A stretch of DNA of 64,000 nucleotides, taken from assembly GCA_000711775.1 (NCBI GenBank), contig ARYC01001129.1, positions 1 to 64,000 on the forward strand. Direction: 5' to 3'. Every line of letters begins with the position of its first letter. Within the stretch, counting starts at the first letter, position 1. Below, in pieces: positions 46,564 through 58,060 of this stretch. Origin of the DNA: Oxytricha trifallax (taxonomy: Eukaryota > Ciliophora > Spirotrichea > Sporadotrichida > Oxytrichidae). The translations under genes and the position numbers were made by a program. The notes beneath the pieces were generated by a model, which saw only the letters and a program-made list of their open reading frames with translations, searched no databases and had not been told where the DNA came from.

Positions 46564-48329
46564 GGGTGTTGACGTCCGTGCCTCCCAGCACCCTCAGGGC
46601 CTCCCAGCAACGTCAGAGCCTCCCAGAAGCATCATGGCCTCCCAAAAGTTAATATAATAAAGATAATAAAATCTTTTTATATAACTCAATTAAACTTTTG
46701 TTTTGTTCAAATTATACTAATTTTTAAATAAAAATTTCTTTATTAATACAAACTTAAAAAGACAACTAATATAATTTTAGTATAATTTTTCAAAAGTTAA
46801 CATTTCAAAAATCTATTTTATTAATAAATTATTCCCATTTTCTAGAATGATCCAAATTTAATTAATATTCTATTAAATTTTTTTTTAAAAACTTAAAATC
46901 ATATCGCAAGTATAATCAATATTTAGAACAGTGATATCATTATTTATAAATTTTAATTAAAACATTATTTCAAAAATTAGTTAGATTCTAAAATTGTTTT
47001 CTAATCTAGAACCTTATAGATAATGTTAATTTTTACACAGGTTTATCCTTTGAAAAATAATGTATTTTACAATATCTATACTTTAAACCTTTTCATTTAT
47101 TTGCTTACATTTACACATTACACTTAAAAATTTAATTGTTAGTATATTCAATTTTAATAAAAATTTAACTTAGGAAATTTTGATATTTTCCTGAAACTAG
47201 TAATTATAATTTTAAACATTATATTGTTATACATTAATTTTAAGTTTATATTCATTTATTATTTGTTTTAAAACTAACAATAATCTAAATACTTAACTAA
47301 TTACTAAAATAATTAGCGTTAATCTCTCAAAAACTTCTATATTAACGATTTTTAATGAATATTTTTTATTATTTTTGATCTCTTAAACATTAATAATATT
47401 TATCATTAATTAACATCCGAATTTTATAAATTTATGGTACATATATTAATATATGCGTATTTTTTCAGGTAGTTGAAATATAGGTTTTTAGTTTGTACAA
47501 TTTTAATGATGATTATTAAAGAATAGATAACTGACATTAGCGACAAAATATCATAGTAAATAAAGATATATGTTAAATAATTGAAAGTTTATTGCAGTTA
47601 AGGTTTCAAGTGAAACAGATAGTTTACAGTTTAAAAAGTAACTTATATTATACTTTAAATTATTGAAAATAAAAAATTCATAATACTAGTTCTTAAAATA
47701 ATGAAAAAAGTTTAGTAAGTTGTCCTCAATATTACCATTTAATTAAGTTTAAATTCATATATCCATATATATTTTTTTTTACTTAATTCTTCAATAATTT
47801 GATATAAGCTATTAGTTAAAATGTTAAATTATAATTTAATTAGATAAATATTTTATTTAGCAATATACTTTTTGTATACAATACATTAATCAATATCCTA
47901 GGTTATTAATTATAAAAATATGCATTTATATTGTTTAGAAGATTAATTTAACGCGACATTGTTTTCTTAAATATGTAGAAAAGTTAATTTAAACTCCTTT
48001 GTAACACACCTGCATGTTAACCAAATTGCTAAGGGGAAGATTCTGAAATAATTTAAACCTCAATTAATACATTCGTAAAAAGTGAAAAATTACTAACAAT
48101 ACACCAATTTTATTTTTCTCTATTATTTGTTTGGTATTTGGGCACTCACCCAAATTTTAGGGAAAATAAAGTTTTTCTTTTTTTATGAACTGTAAAACTA
48201 ATGAAAAAAAAAATTTTTAATTCTAAAATTTCTATAAAATTATCATTGTGTTATTGATAAGAAAATGTGGGAGGCCCTGACGTTGGTGGGAGGCCCTGAC
48301 GGTGCTGGGAGGCACGGACGTCAACACCC
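46564..48329. mobile_element. 1766-bp DNA transposon, GC-rich terminal inverted repeats with 19-bp subrepeats, 8-bp target duplication
   Basis: Both ends start GGGTGTTGACGTCCGTGCC. The left repeat (46564-46643) then has three and a half units of a 19-bp motif GCCTCCCAGCAMCSTCAGR. The right repeat (48269-48329) has two and a half. A perfect 8-bp duplication AAATGTTT flanks the element. The 1.6-kb interior is about 18% GC and shows no coding, so the copy is non-autonomous. Eight-base duplications are typical of hAT, P, Merlin and some other superfamilies; the tips do not identify one. The extreme GC contrast between ends and interior is striking. Confidence 0.85.
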
Positions 48330-48434
48330 AAATGTTTTATTACTATATATCATAAAAACAGAATAATATATTTACTTTGCTTTAATTCAAAAAATTTAAT
48401 TTAAAATAATTTGAATAAAGTTATAGCAATATTT

Positions 48435-48985
48435 ATAGATTATTAACAAAGATAAACAAGGCTCCAATAATATGATCATTTGTGAGACAATATTTATGGA
48501 TAAAATCTTTGACTATTTACGAATCAATACCACAACAATTAGTTAAATTTAAGTATTAGAGAGAACGAAATTATACCTTGAAATGATCCAAGATATCAAG
48601 GGACCTAACAAATAAATATTAAAATGAACAGTATGGCCTTACTCAAAGAATTTACATAGATATTAATTATTATTTCCAAAAAAAAGAAGATAATCAATGT
48701 AAAAAAGTTTAAGCTGTTGAAAATTATACTAATGCAACATCAGCCATATCAGAAAGGAAAAGAGCTATAAACACTAACATAATAAAGTATTTAATTCTAG
48801 AATATTATGGTAATATGGATAACACCTGGCCAATGAAGTGGTGATTAAACTGAAGAATTAAAAACATAAAATGATGATGTTGTAAGAAGTAACAGGCTAT
48901 AATATGATGATAAATGTTTAGCAATAAAAAGAGGACTTTATTTAATGGTTTATATTAAGGGGCACATTTTAGTATTATTATTGAT
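48435..48985 (+). pseudogene. Coding-like fragments right of the transposon, unidentified
   Basis: One frame reads NKDKQGSNNMIICETIFMDK and RTKLYLEMIQDIKGPNKQIL (about 48437-48612), then shifts near an A/T run to YGLTQRIYIDINYYFQKKED, SAISERKRAINTNIIKYLIL and NMDNTWPMKW with a TGA at about 48845. A weaker continuation follows to about 48985. Acidic residues and TAA-Gln codons are frequent. It could be the downstream part of the gene that starts at 46266. Domain unknown. Confidence 0.4.
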
Positions 48986-50480
48986 AGTGCACGGAAATTA
49001 ATATAGTGACATTAAGCTTGGTAGATAGATATAATTAAATGGTTTCTTACCTTTGATCTTTGATGCTTCCAACTCAATCTCTATATATGGATGATAAATA
49101 TTTTTCATAAAGTTAATCGGGAAAAAAATGACTTTAAATAAATTGTAATATGCTTCATAAATTAAAATGATAATTTTAATTGAATGGACTAGATGGAATT
49201 AAAGAACAGTGAGAAATGAGAAAAGTAGACTGCGAGTGCACTTAAAATTAACAAACTAAGAAAAAATTCTCGATTACAGCAGAATAAATTGCCTTCTACT
49301 AATAAATAATAGAAGCAGAAGGATAGGTAAGACAAAATAAGATATTTCCAGGTAATAATAGGAGCAAAAGAAGGGATACTATTTGTTTCAAAAAAAGTAA
49401 CATTCAATGTGAATTTGTTAGGTAATCCTTTTTTTTAAATAATAGAGCCAAGAACTGAAATCAAGTTACTGTAATTAAAAGATATTGAGATGAGATTAAA
49501 CTTGAGTTTTTAGTGGCCTTTGTACAAACTAAATTACAGGGAATAACTGAATTTTACAACATAAAAAAAAGAGTAAACTTAGTTTTATGAGAGACCATTG
49601 TGTTATTGTGTTCAATAGTGGAATAATTTATAAGAAGACAACAAAACATAATTTTATTTATAGCATGAACAGTAAACTAAATCTAGGGGAGATTCCCAAT
49701 GTATATAATAAATAAGTCCATACTTTCCTATAGGAATGATGAAGAAAAAACTATAAATAACAAGTATTTATGAGTAGATTCCTAAAAAAAATGTAAAAAA
49801 TAGAAAATAATAGTGATGGGTTATTTAATTTACGTATCAAAAAGTTGAAATAAAAAAAGCTTATTTTAGAAGGAATTAGATAATTCAATTCAGTAGGAGA
49901 AAAATTTATACAAAAATGAAACCAGCTAAATCAAATACTTTAAATTTTGAAGAGGTTAAGCTACCAATATTTTCCATAAATACTAGGCTCGTAGACATTA
50001 GACGGAATCTCTAGATGGTTAGATATTTATAAGTACTCTATTCAAAATTTAATGATATAAAACTAGAAAAGTTATAGCTATAAACTTCCTTTAAATGTTA
50101 TTTTTAGCACATTGGAATAAATTTATATTGTGGTAATTATTAAGTCTTATACAGAGTTACCAGGACTAGAAAAATAAAAATAGATTAATAATAAAAAACT
50201 TAAATTTGAATTTTGACATAGAAGCCAACTAAAACTTCAAAGCAATTCTCATTCATCTGGATTATTTATTGCTAAACTTTTCCTATACTAAATAACCAGA
50301 GCAATCTACATTGAAGGCAATCAGAGCTAAGAGCTCTAAAGTTTAATCAGAGGTATTAAGTAAAGAACAAGAAGCAAGTTGCGGTAATTTTATCTAAACA
50401 AATAGAGCAATATTGAAGATTCTTAAGAGATTGAAGCGATATAAATCGATGAATCAACTTGCATTTAATATAATTTAAGT
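48986..50480. other. AT-rich stretch without supported genes
   Basis: Low GC throughout. The minus-strand standard-code ORF at 49189-49407 lacks any convincing composition. No repeats noted. Confidence 0.4.
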
Positions 50481-50489
50481 ATATATTTA

Positions 50490-51005
50490 AGCATAAGCTA
50501 TGAAGAAACCTTCATTAAACGGAATTGATATCAACAGTTGTAAAGAAAAACACATTAATTGTAGACATGCCTGTAAAAGCAAATCACCTCGCAATTGATG
50601 AGTATACATACAAGCTGCATCCTTCAGCACTACTCAAGAACTAAAATTTTCATAAAGAATTTTTATTAAATAAATGGTTATTAGAAGGACCTTTAGAAAA
50701 GATTGCAAAAATTTGCATACACCCGATGGTATTATTTTTAAGCTATGGTTTCATCTCACTTAAACTAAAGAGATTTTAATATACTATGAGGAACTCTCTA
50801 TTTATTAACAGTTACCCTGATGATTTAAAAGATTTTCTATCATATATTATAAAGGATATTCAGGAATAGCATGGATTTCAATATATTCATAAAGAATTTT
50901 AGGCTATAATAACATTATGCTAAATTTCTACCCTTAAGAAAATTAGCATTCGATCTAAATAGAGATTTATAATTGGAGATTGTTACTTTAGCATAGGTAT
51001 TTGAT
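50490..51005 (+). pseudogene. Coding-like fragment of about 160 codons, unidentified
   Basis: A single frame reads STVVKKNTLIVDMPVKANHL, AIDEYTYKLHPSALLKNQN, FLLNKWLLEGPLEKIAKICI, NSYPDDLKDFLSYIIKDIQE and ISIRSKQRFIIGDCYFSIG, meeting a TGA near 51003. TAA/TAG serve as Gln at several places. There is no clear start. The balanced composition makes it better than the average open frame here. No family assigned. Confidence 0.4.
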
Positions 51006-51060
51006 ACTTCTGGTTACTTTCCAATATTGATAAGTGGATAAAGGATCGTATTTAATGGTA

Positions 51061-52600
51061 TAATATATTGTTCGATGATTCAATAATTTAGAAAGCTATA
51101 TTGAAAGTTCTTTAAATTAACACTTGGCAAAAACTAATACAATTAATATGATTATCTTACAACCACAAAATAATAAGAAGATGTCTAAAAGGAAATTAAA
51201 AGCAAAATAAATATAATAATCGGTAGAGTTGAGCACTATCCTAGGTAAGCATTATATGTTATGCTTGTCAAACTAGAGATTGAAATCGTCGGGGTTGAGG
51301 TAAAAAAAATAGAAAAATATGTAAAATTTGTTTTATTTAAATTAATACATATCGAATTAAAATAAAACCAGAAGTTACTCTTTTTTCTTCTAAAACACAA
51401 TAATACATAAACTATACCCATAACAAATGCACTTAAATATTTAAAAATAATCAATATTATAAGTTAAAACGTTGGAATAGATAACGTCATAGTTTTTATT
51501 GAAATAATTCTATAAAAACATAGAAATAAGGAATAAAACATTTTAAGGGGAAAAAATATTTTTTCTAGGCAAATCCTAAATTTGACCTCAAATGCAGAAA
51601 AGTAGTCAGAAAGTATCTTATAAACTTAATCATAAACTCTTTAGCTTTGGGGTTTAATCTACAGCAGCCTTTAGAAATGTTGATAAAAGATTAAAAAAAG
51701 CTTTTCTAAGACATGAAAATGACGGTAGGCCACTTCCCACTGATATTGGCTGCTTCCCATTTGCCTAAAACAACCATAAATTTTTCTCATAACATGGAAA
51801 TTTGATGACATAAGTAGACAACTTTGTATCCCACTATTCGATTCCAATCAATATCTTCAATAAAGATTCGAATTTAATAATTCTATAACTTTTAATTAGA
51901 TGTTTTAATTATTTTATTTGTATGCTATTGTTTTGTATTTATTAGGATTTGTAGATCAATTATTCCATATTACTACATGAGATATTGAATTAAACTAAAT
52001 TTCAGATTATTTTTTTACAACTTATATTAATTTGCTACTTAAGTTTGAGTTGTGAAATAGTTATTAAATACAGATTTAGTCATATCTGAGGTTCTTATAA
52101 GAGGTTTTTTCAGCTGTTAGGCATCATTTCTTGTTGAAATTTTAGCACTTTTGTTTTTTACTTTATAACATAAAACAAGAAAATAAAAGTTCACTCTGAT
52201 TCATTATAATTACCTTAACTACTTTTAGATTTTTAAGAACTGGGTACAATTTCAATTAAACTTGCAAGTTGTAATGCTTCATTATAGGTTTAATGATAAA
52301 CAGATATCTACTTTCTTATGATATTGCATATTGTTTTTGAAGAAATTGTATTACATTCAAGACTTTCAACAAACTGATGAGAGTTTTCGATTTTACTATG
52401 TTACTTTTATTAATATTTAAAATTAAATTTATTTTATATTCAAAGTTTTATTGATGATAAATCAAGATATACCCAGAAGAAGTAGGTGTTCATATTCAAA
52501 ATATGTAAAATCAAGTTATGGTACAAAAACTTGGATTCAATAGAAGTCTACGCCTTAAAAAATAAATAAATGCAATTTTAACTGGCATTTGTGAGTATTT
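51061..52600. other. AT-rich stretch without supported genes
   Basis: Low GC. The minus-strand standard ORF at 51236-51454 is not supported by composition. Nothing else seen. Confidence 0.4.
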
Positions 52601-52612
52601 CGTTAGAGAGTT

Positions 52613-52948
52613 ATGTATTTCACTTCGTTCTTTTTAACGAAACTAGTTCATAGGATTCTTACACAAGCAAATGGACATAAAGCGAGTAAGAAATCATACA
52701 ATTTGTTGATAACCTTTCTATTTATAAGCCAAAGGAGTCTGAAGTTTATGAAAATTTAAATCAAACTTACTTATACCGTTCATTATAGCCCACAAATTAA
52801 TGAAATTAATTCTAATTCAGTAAATTCTAGACTCACTCCAAGAAATTTCTTCTATGTCACTTTTGCATAACTTGACTATAGATAATAAAGTAGATTTTAT
52901 TTAGAGTAGGTGAAAGAGAGTGATCATAGATACGACAACAGTTTTTGA
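52613..52948 (+). CDS. 111-codon ciliate-code ORF, unidentified
   Basis: ATG at 52613, TGA at 52946. The product has a hydrophobic first third (MYFTSFFLTKLVHRILTQAN) and a polar second half (NEINSNSVNSRLTPRNFFYV, YLEQVKESDHRYDNSF) with TAA/TAG as Gln. Composition in the second half is good. Length alone is not significant at this base composition, so it stays a candidate. Confidence 0.3.
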
Positions 52949-54617
52949 AAGAGAAGAAAGGAAGAATGAATGTTAATTAATCAATATTATATATAATTAA
53001 ATGAATGATATAACACATTAAACGAACTCTTAAATGAATTTGGTTAATTTATCTTTTCATCTTCTTTTGCTTGGCTAAGACACGTGGTTACACACTTTTA
53101 GGCATAACAATAATATGAATTCTTTCTTTCTGTCTTTTAGACATTCTATTAAAGGTTCTTGCTTATTTCATGAATAGTCTGTGTATTTCTCTTTGTATAC
53201 TTTTGCATGCTATTTCATTAGGAATAAATTAGTTCGAATTTTTCATCCAAAGCTATGAATTATAGATTACAAGAGAGGTGATATAACTTTAGTTCTGTTA
53301 GCCAAATCTTGCTTATTTATATGCCTTGTTTCTTTCAAACTTCTAAAGAAATAGAATAATATTTTTTGTGAGCTTATTCTAGTATATTTCCTACGTAAAA
53401 TTCATTATAGTACAAAAAGGACATCAAAGAAGAAACTTTTTTCTGAAATTTATGATTGAGATTTTTTGTATATAACTTTAACCTGGAAACAAACTAAATA
53501 AAAACAATCTTCCATAAATTACAACAGAAATTTTTATAATAAAATATTACGAAGTCAATTTTCAATGTCTGATAAAGAAGGACCATTATAATAATTGTTT
53601 TTAAAAAAACCTGGGAAATTTTAGTAGAATATAATTGAGAAATGAAACTATCTGATCAATGTAATATATCTAATTTTGTTTTATAAAGAAAAAATGCACG
53701 AAGAAAGGAATTTATACCAGAATACCTCGGAGAAAGCCATTTATAAATTTGTAATAAGCTTAGCCAACAAATTTTAAGAGTTTAAGTTTAAAGGAAAGAC
53801 TAAATTAAAACAATGTAACAGGACCATCATTTAATCTAAAAATATTTTTTATCTTCCAAAGTGTTCATTTAAATAAAACAATCTAATCCACCAAAAGAGT
53901 TACAATAACAAGAAAATTAAATTGGGAGAAAAAACACATAGTATAATTCTTAAGTTTTTAAACGCATTATTAAAATCTACAGAAAATTAGTAGAAGCTAA
54001 ATATGAAATTGTCACAATAATAATCAACAAGTTAAATGTAAATTTGTGGGAACTATTGATTTAAAATTTTTTAAATTATTAGAAATAGTTAGGATTTTAA
54101 GTAGGTTCCTGAATTTAATGTAATTAAACAAACTTCATTAATAATCCTTTGTAAAGGGCAAATTTCCATGCAAATTTAGTTGATTATATTTAGTTAAATT
54201 GATAGATTTATTGTTCATAATCAACCAATTATTAGATTGTTTAACATTCTAAATATAAAACAAGCATTAATTTATTTATTTTATTCCCTGTTAATATATC
54301 AAAGTCTCTATTATATAGTAAATTTAGGAATTGTTTAGATTTCAAATTAAATTTTAATTAAACTTTCAAAGAGTAGTAGCTGTATTTATTAAGATAATAA
54401 AGTACCCTTATTATTATAATATAGTTATTTAATATTAACCAAACTTTTTTATTTATTGCCATTAAGAATCTTGATTATTTTAAGAACATTAAAATAAAAA
54501 TCTCAAAAAAATAGTGAAAGTAAACTCAGATAAAAAATAATTAAGATAGTTTATTATTTACAATATAATATAAATCATAAAATTTATAAGCTCTTTTAAT
54601 AAAGTAAATAATAGTAT
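52949..54617. other. AT-rich stretch without supported genes
   Basis: About 1.7 kb of low-GC DNA up to the palindromic element. No motif or repeat was recognised. Confidence 0.4.
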
Positions 54618-54619
54618 TA

Positions 54620-55535
54620 TTAAGCGAGTATAATTAAAATGGGGAGACAGTTAAAATTAAATCAAAAAAGAGATTAAATAAAATTATGATCATCTCAATA
54701 TAGATGAGTTAAGATGCAACAGTCACTAGTTTGAATAATATTTGAGTAGATCCTTATTTAAATTTAATTAACTAATCAACTAACTAAAAATGGAATTTTA
54801 GCTTTTTTATCATCTTTTCTGATTTTTTTTATTTTTGTTCATCGATCAAGTAGATGCTGTAGCTGATCTTCAAGTTTTTTCATAATTTTCATAGATATCT
54901 TCAGGGTATATCTTCCTTAAAAAATTTAAAGTGTGGAGAGTGTGGAGCCCAATATTGACAATAATAGTAGTAATAGCACTAATATTCTCAAAATCAAGCA
55001 TTATTATGAGTCTGGGATTTTTTTCAAAAACCTCTTGTTTTTCTAAAATTCATAGATGTGATGCCTAATGTTGAATAAGATGTTGATGAAAACAAAGAAA
55101 AAATCAGAGATCTAAAATTTTGAAATTCTATAGAATTTCAACCAGACTCATAATAATGCTTGATTTTGAGAATATTAGTGCTATTACTACTATTATTGTC
55201 AATATTGGTCTCCACACTCTCCACACTTTAAATTTTTTAAGGAAGATATCCTGAAGATATCTATGAAAATTATGAAAAAACTTGAAGATCAGCTACAGCA
55301 TCTACTTGATCGATGAACAAAAATAAAAAAAATCAGAAAAGATGATAAAAAAGCTAAAATTCCATTTTTAGTTAGTTGATTAGTTAATTAAATTTAAATA
55401 AGGATCTACTCAAATATAATTCAAACTAGTGACTGTTGCATCTTAACTCATCTATATTGAGATGATCATAATTTTATTTAATCTCTTTTTTGATTTAATT
55501 TTAACTGTCTCCCCATTTTAATTATACTCGCTTAA
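54620..55535. mobile_element. 916-bp palindromic element with about 395-bp arms, TA target duplication
   Basis: Arms 54620-55015 and 55142-55535 are near-perfect reverse complements with a loop of about 126 bp. Tips read TTAAGCGAGTATAATTAAAA and complement, and TA flanks both ends (54618-54619, 55536-55537). A small difference between arms lies near 54905 (two extra bases in the left arm). Tips share TTAAG with the 28581 element, but the bodies are unrelated by eye. No coding. Confidence 0.85.
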
Positions 55536-55789
55536 TATTTTAAATGTCTCTTAGTTTTACCATAATAGTGGTCTTATGGATTAACTTCATTTTTATATTT
55601 TTAATTGTTATAATTTTTATTATATATTTTAATTTACTAATCTTTCACTAGAACATATTTTTAATAATAAGATGTAGAAAAGAGTAATGAATAATGTAAT
55701 TTCAATATATTATTGTCAAGATTAGTTTGAGAGAAAAAATTTAGCTAAATCTAAACAATAAAGAAACGGTTTTCAAAGAGATAACTCAG

Positions 55790-56480
55790 TGGTTGAATGT
55801 GAATGAAATAAACGAATAAATCAAAGAAGTGAGATGCTTCCTGCTAAGGAAGAGCTTAGTTAACCTATGCCTAGAGATCAGCAATATCAGACTATTGCCA
55901 GCAAAAATTTAGTTTATATAATTGAAAAAGTCATCATTAACAGGATTTAAGAGAGAAAAGTGAAATACTGCTGAAAAACAATTACTTAAATGGGTTTAAG
56001 AAGTAAAAATAACCATATTTGCCTAATTATACTACTGGAACAAATCAAGTAATGCATAAGATAATCATATAATAAGTACTTCCGAGTAAGCTTTTAAAAA
56101 GTGTATAATACAGTCTGGAAATACAATATAAGGGAAATCTTCAAAATTAAACAGATTAAATTGTTAGGAACTTCTAGACATTAATGACAAATTATAATTT
56201 GGAGGAGGTTGGAATCGAAGCCAAAAAGGGAACTGCATAAGGAAGCAGACTATCGCTAATACTGTTCTATATTTATTTGTAAGACTACCTATTCTTCTAA
56301 TATAAACTACTATTATAATAAGACTAGAGATATTTATTACTTTTGTAATTGATTTCTAATAAACATTAAAAATCATTGATAATTTAACAGAGCATTAGAT
56401 TGCTTCAAGAAAAATAGAAAGCTTATAAAACTTGAAATTAAACGATAAAAAAGTTTGTATTCTTAAAAAATGCTTAATAA
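55790..56480 (+). pseudogene. Second LINE reverse-transcriptase relic
   Basis: KNLVYIIEKVIINRIQERK (about 55900-55960) matches the EK..INRI block. YNTVWKYNI (about 56104-56130) corresponds to the region after motif A. GTAQGSRLSLILFYIYLQD (56229-56285) is a clear motif B with TAA as Gln. The following text (DDKKVCILKKCL-like) fits the region after motif C. It is strongly decayed, with several frameshifts. It is more AT-rich than the LINE at 0.8-10 kb, so probably older. Confidence 0.6.
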
Positions 56481-56780
56481 AATTAGGAGAAGAAGTGATA
56501 TAAAGAGATGAGAATTTAAAATACTATGTGACTTGAACATTCGTAACATACTAAATTTCTGGTAAAAAAAAATGTGAAGATAAGTAATAAATACATAGAA
56601 TTACTGCAGATTAACAAGCTAAACAGTCCAGTAGTTTTTAATCTAATAATTACTGCTTTAGTAACAACTTTTGCTAATTTTTAATTTTTATATCCCCATT
56701 ATTGGCAATACTAGAGTGTAGAGAGTAACTATAAGGTAATGTATTAATTAATCTATCTTGTTATCTTTAATTAATTATTG

Positions 56781-57115
56781 CTAGAAATGGAGATTCACCT
56801 TTTGAGCCATCAGACACCATTAAAAATGTCAAGGCTAAGATTCAAGACAAGGTAAGTTTTTATTACATGCTATTTATAGTGCTTCCTGTACTGTAGGTCT
56901 TGACTGAGTCGGGCTTGGCTGGTCCTCTATAAATTCTACCCTTACTCAATCGGATGATGGAGACTCGGAACAGTACAGTGTGGCAGTTCAAGTTTTTGGC
57001 ATAAAGACCAGGAGATTGGGGGAGTCGAACTCGCCTGCTACCACTTACACTACAAGTCCTGGGTAGCCACCTCTCAGGACCAGTCAAGTCCGTCTCAGTC
57101 TATTAGCAATACTAC
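56781..57115. other. GC-richer patch of unknown nature
   Basis: About 46% GC between AT-rich flanks. The minus-strand standard ORF 56863-57087 reads poorly as protein. On the minus strand there is GAGTTCGACTCCC, close to a polymerase III B box, and an upstream AGTGTAAGTGGTAGC resembling an A box. A tRNA-derived short element is imaginable, but no tRNA fold could be drawn. Confidence 0.25.
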
Positions 57116-57129
57116 TCGTTAAGATTAAC

Positions 57130-58060
57130 AAAATAAGGAAAAACGGAGATATAATAAAAAGAATAACTTTATTAGACCAATATTATCTCACATAATCTTG
57201 AAAATGTGATGAAACTTAGAGATACCAGCAGATACAATTTATTAATAGATTTGGGTCAGAAGAGCATAAAGAAATTAACCAGAAAATACAAGAATTACTT
57301 AAACTAATGAGGATTATTAATATAAATAGAAATATAAAATTCGCTTAAAAAGGTCAAAATTATTGATAACTAAATGTGCAATCAACACTATGCTGGCGAT
57401 AAGTTAAGAGATAATAATTGTGGACTATCGAATGAACCACTACTGTTTAATTTACATTAAAGTATTTGTGGACCTTAAAAAGGTTTTAATGATAAAAAGT
57501 CCATGTGACTCCATGAGATTTTTAAAAATAATTATGGAAAAAAGACTAATTAACATGAATAATCAAAAACAAATGGGATCATTATAAACATGATATGGTC
57601 ATTTAAAGATTTGTGCAGCTTAATTAGGGCTACCCCGTAGTAAAATTACTATTTAAAGTGAATTATATTAAAAATGGAGGTGAAATTCGATGAGCAAAAA
57701 TTTGAAAATAAGTTAAAATAATTAAGTATGAAGATTCAAATGCAATTATGAAGAAGAATAATTAGCATTTATGGTAAAAGCCATAGGTCATAAACGGACT
57801 GCTCAGATGATTAATCAAGACAAAAATATTGACTTTAGAATGAATTGGTTTAGTAAAAAACTAGATTTTCTTTTTAGAATCAACAAAAATTCAATGAGCA
57901 TTGAGATTAGATAGATGAATTAAGCTAGGAATTCACGATGCTGGAATAATCTTATACCTCCAATAAGATGCGGTTAATATCAGGAACTTGAGAATCAAGA
58001 AAACGAGAAATTAGGATGAGAAGATTTACTAATTTAAGAAGTAGGAGAAAGACAAGTGAA
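57130..58060 (+). pseudogene. Third reverse-transcriptase relic
   Basis: FGSEEHKEINQKIQELLKLM at about 57250-57310 is coding-like. FVDLKKVLM at about 57466-57492 matches motif A of LINE reverse transcriptases (F-x-D-L-K-K-A). Then LAFMVKAIGHKRTAQMINQD (about 57762-57820) stands where motif C and its downstream helix are expected. INKNSMSIEI (about 57880-57910) matches motif D (L-x-I-N-x-x-K-S). It is heavily decayed. It could be the continuation of the relic at 55790 after insertion of the 56.8-57.1 kb patch, although motif A occurs in both. Confidence 0.5.

Noticed and set aside
57000..57075. tRNA gene on the minus strand
   Set aside because: A B-box-like GAGTTCGACTCCC is present but the T stem does not pair, and no acceptor or anticodon arm can be drawn.
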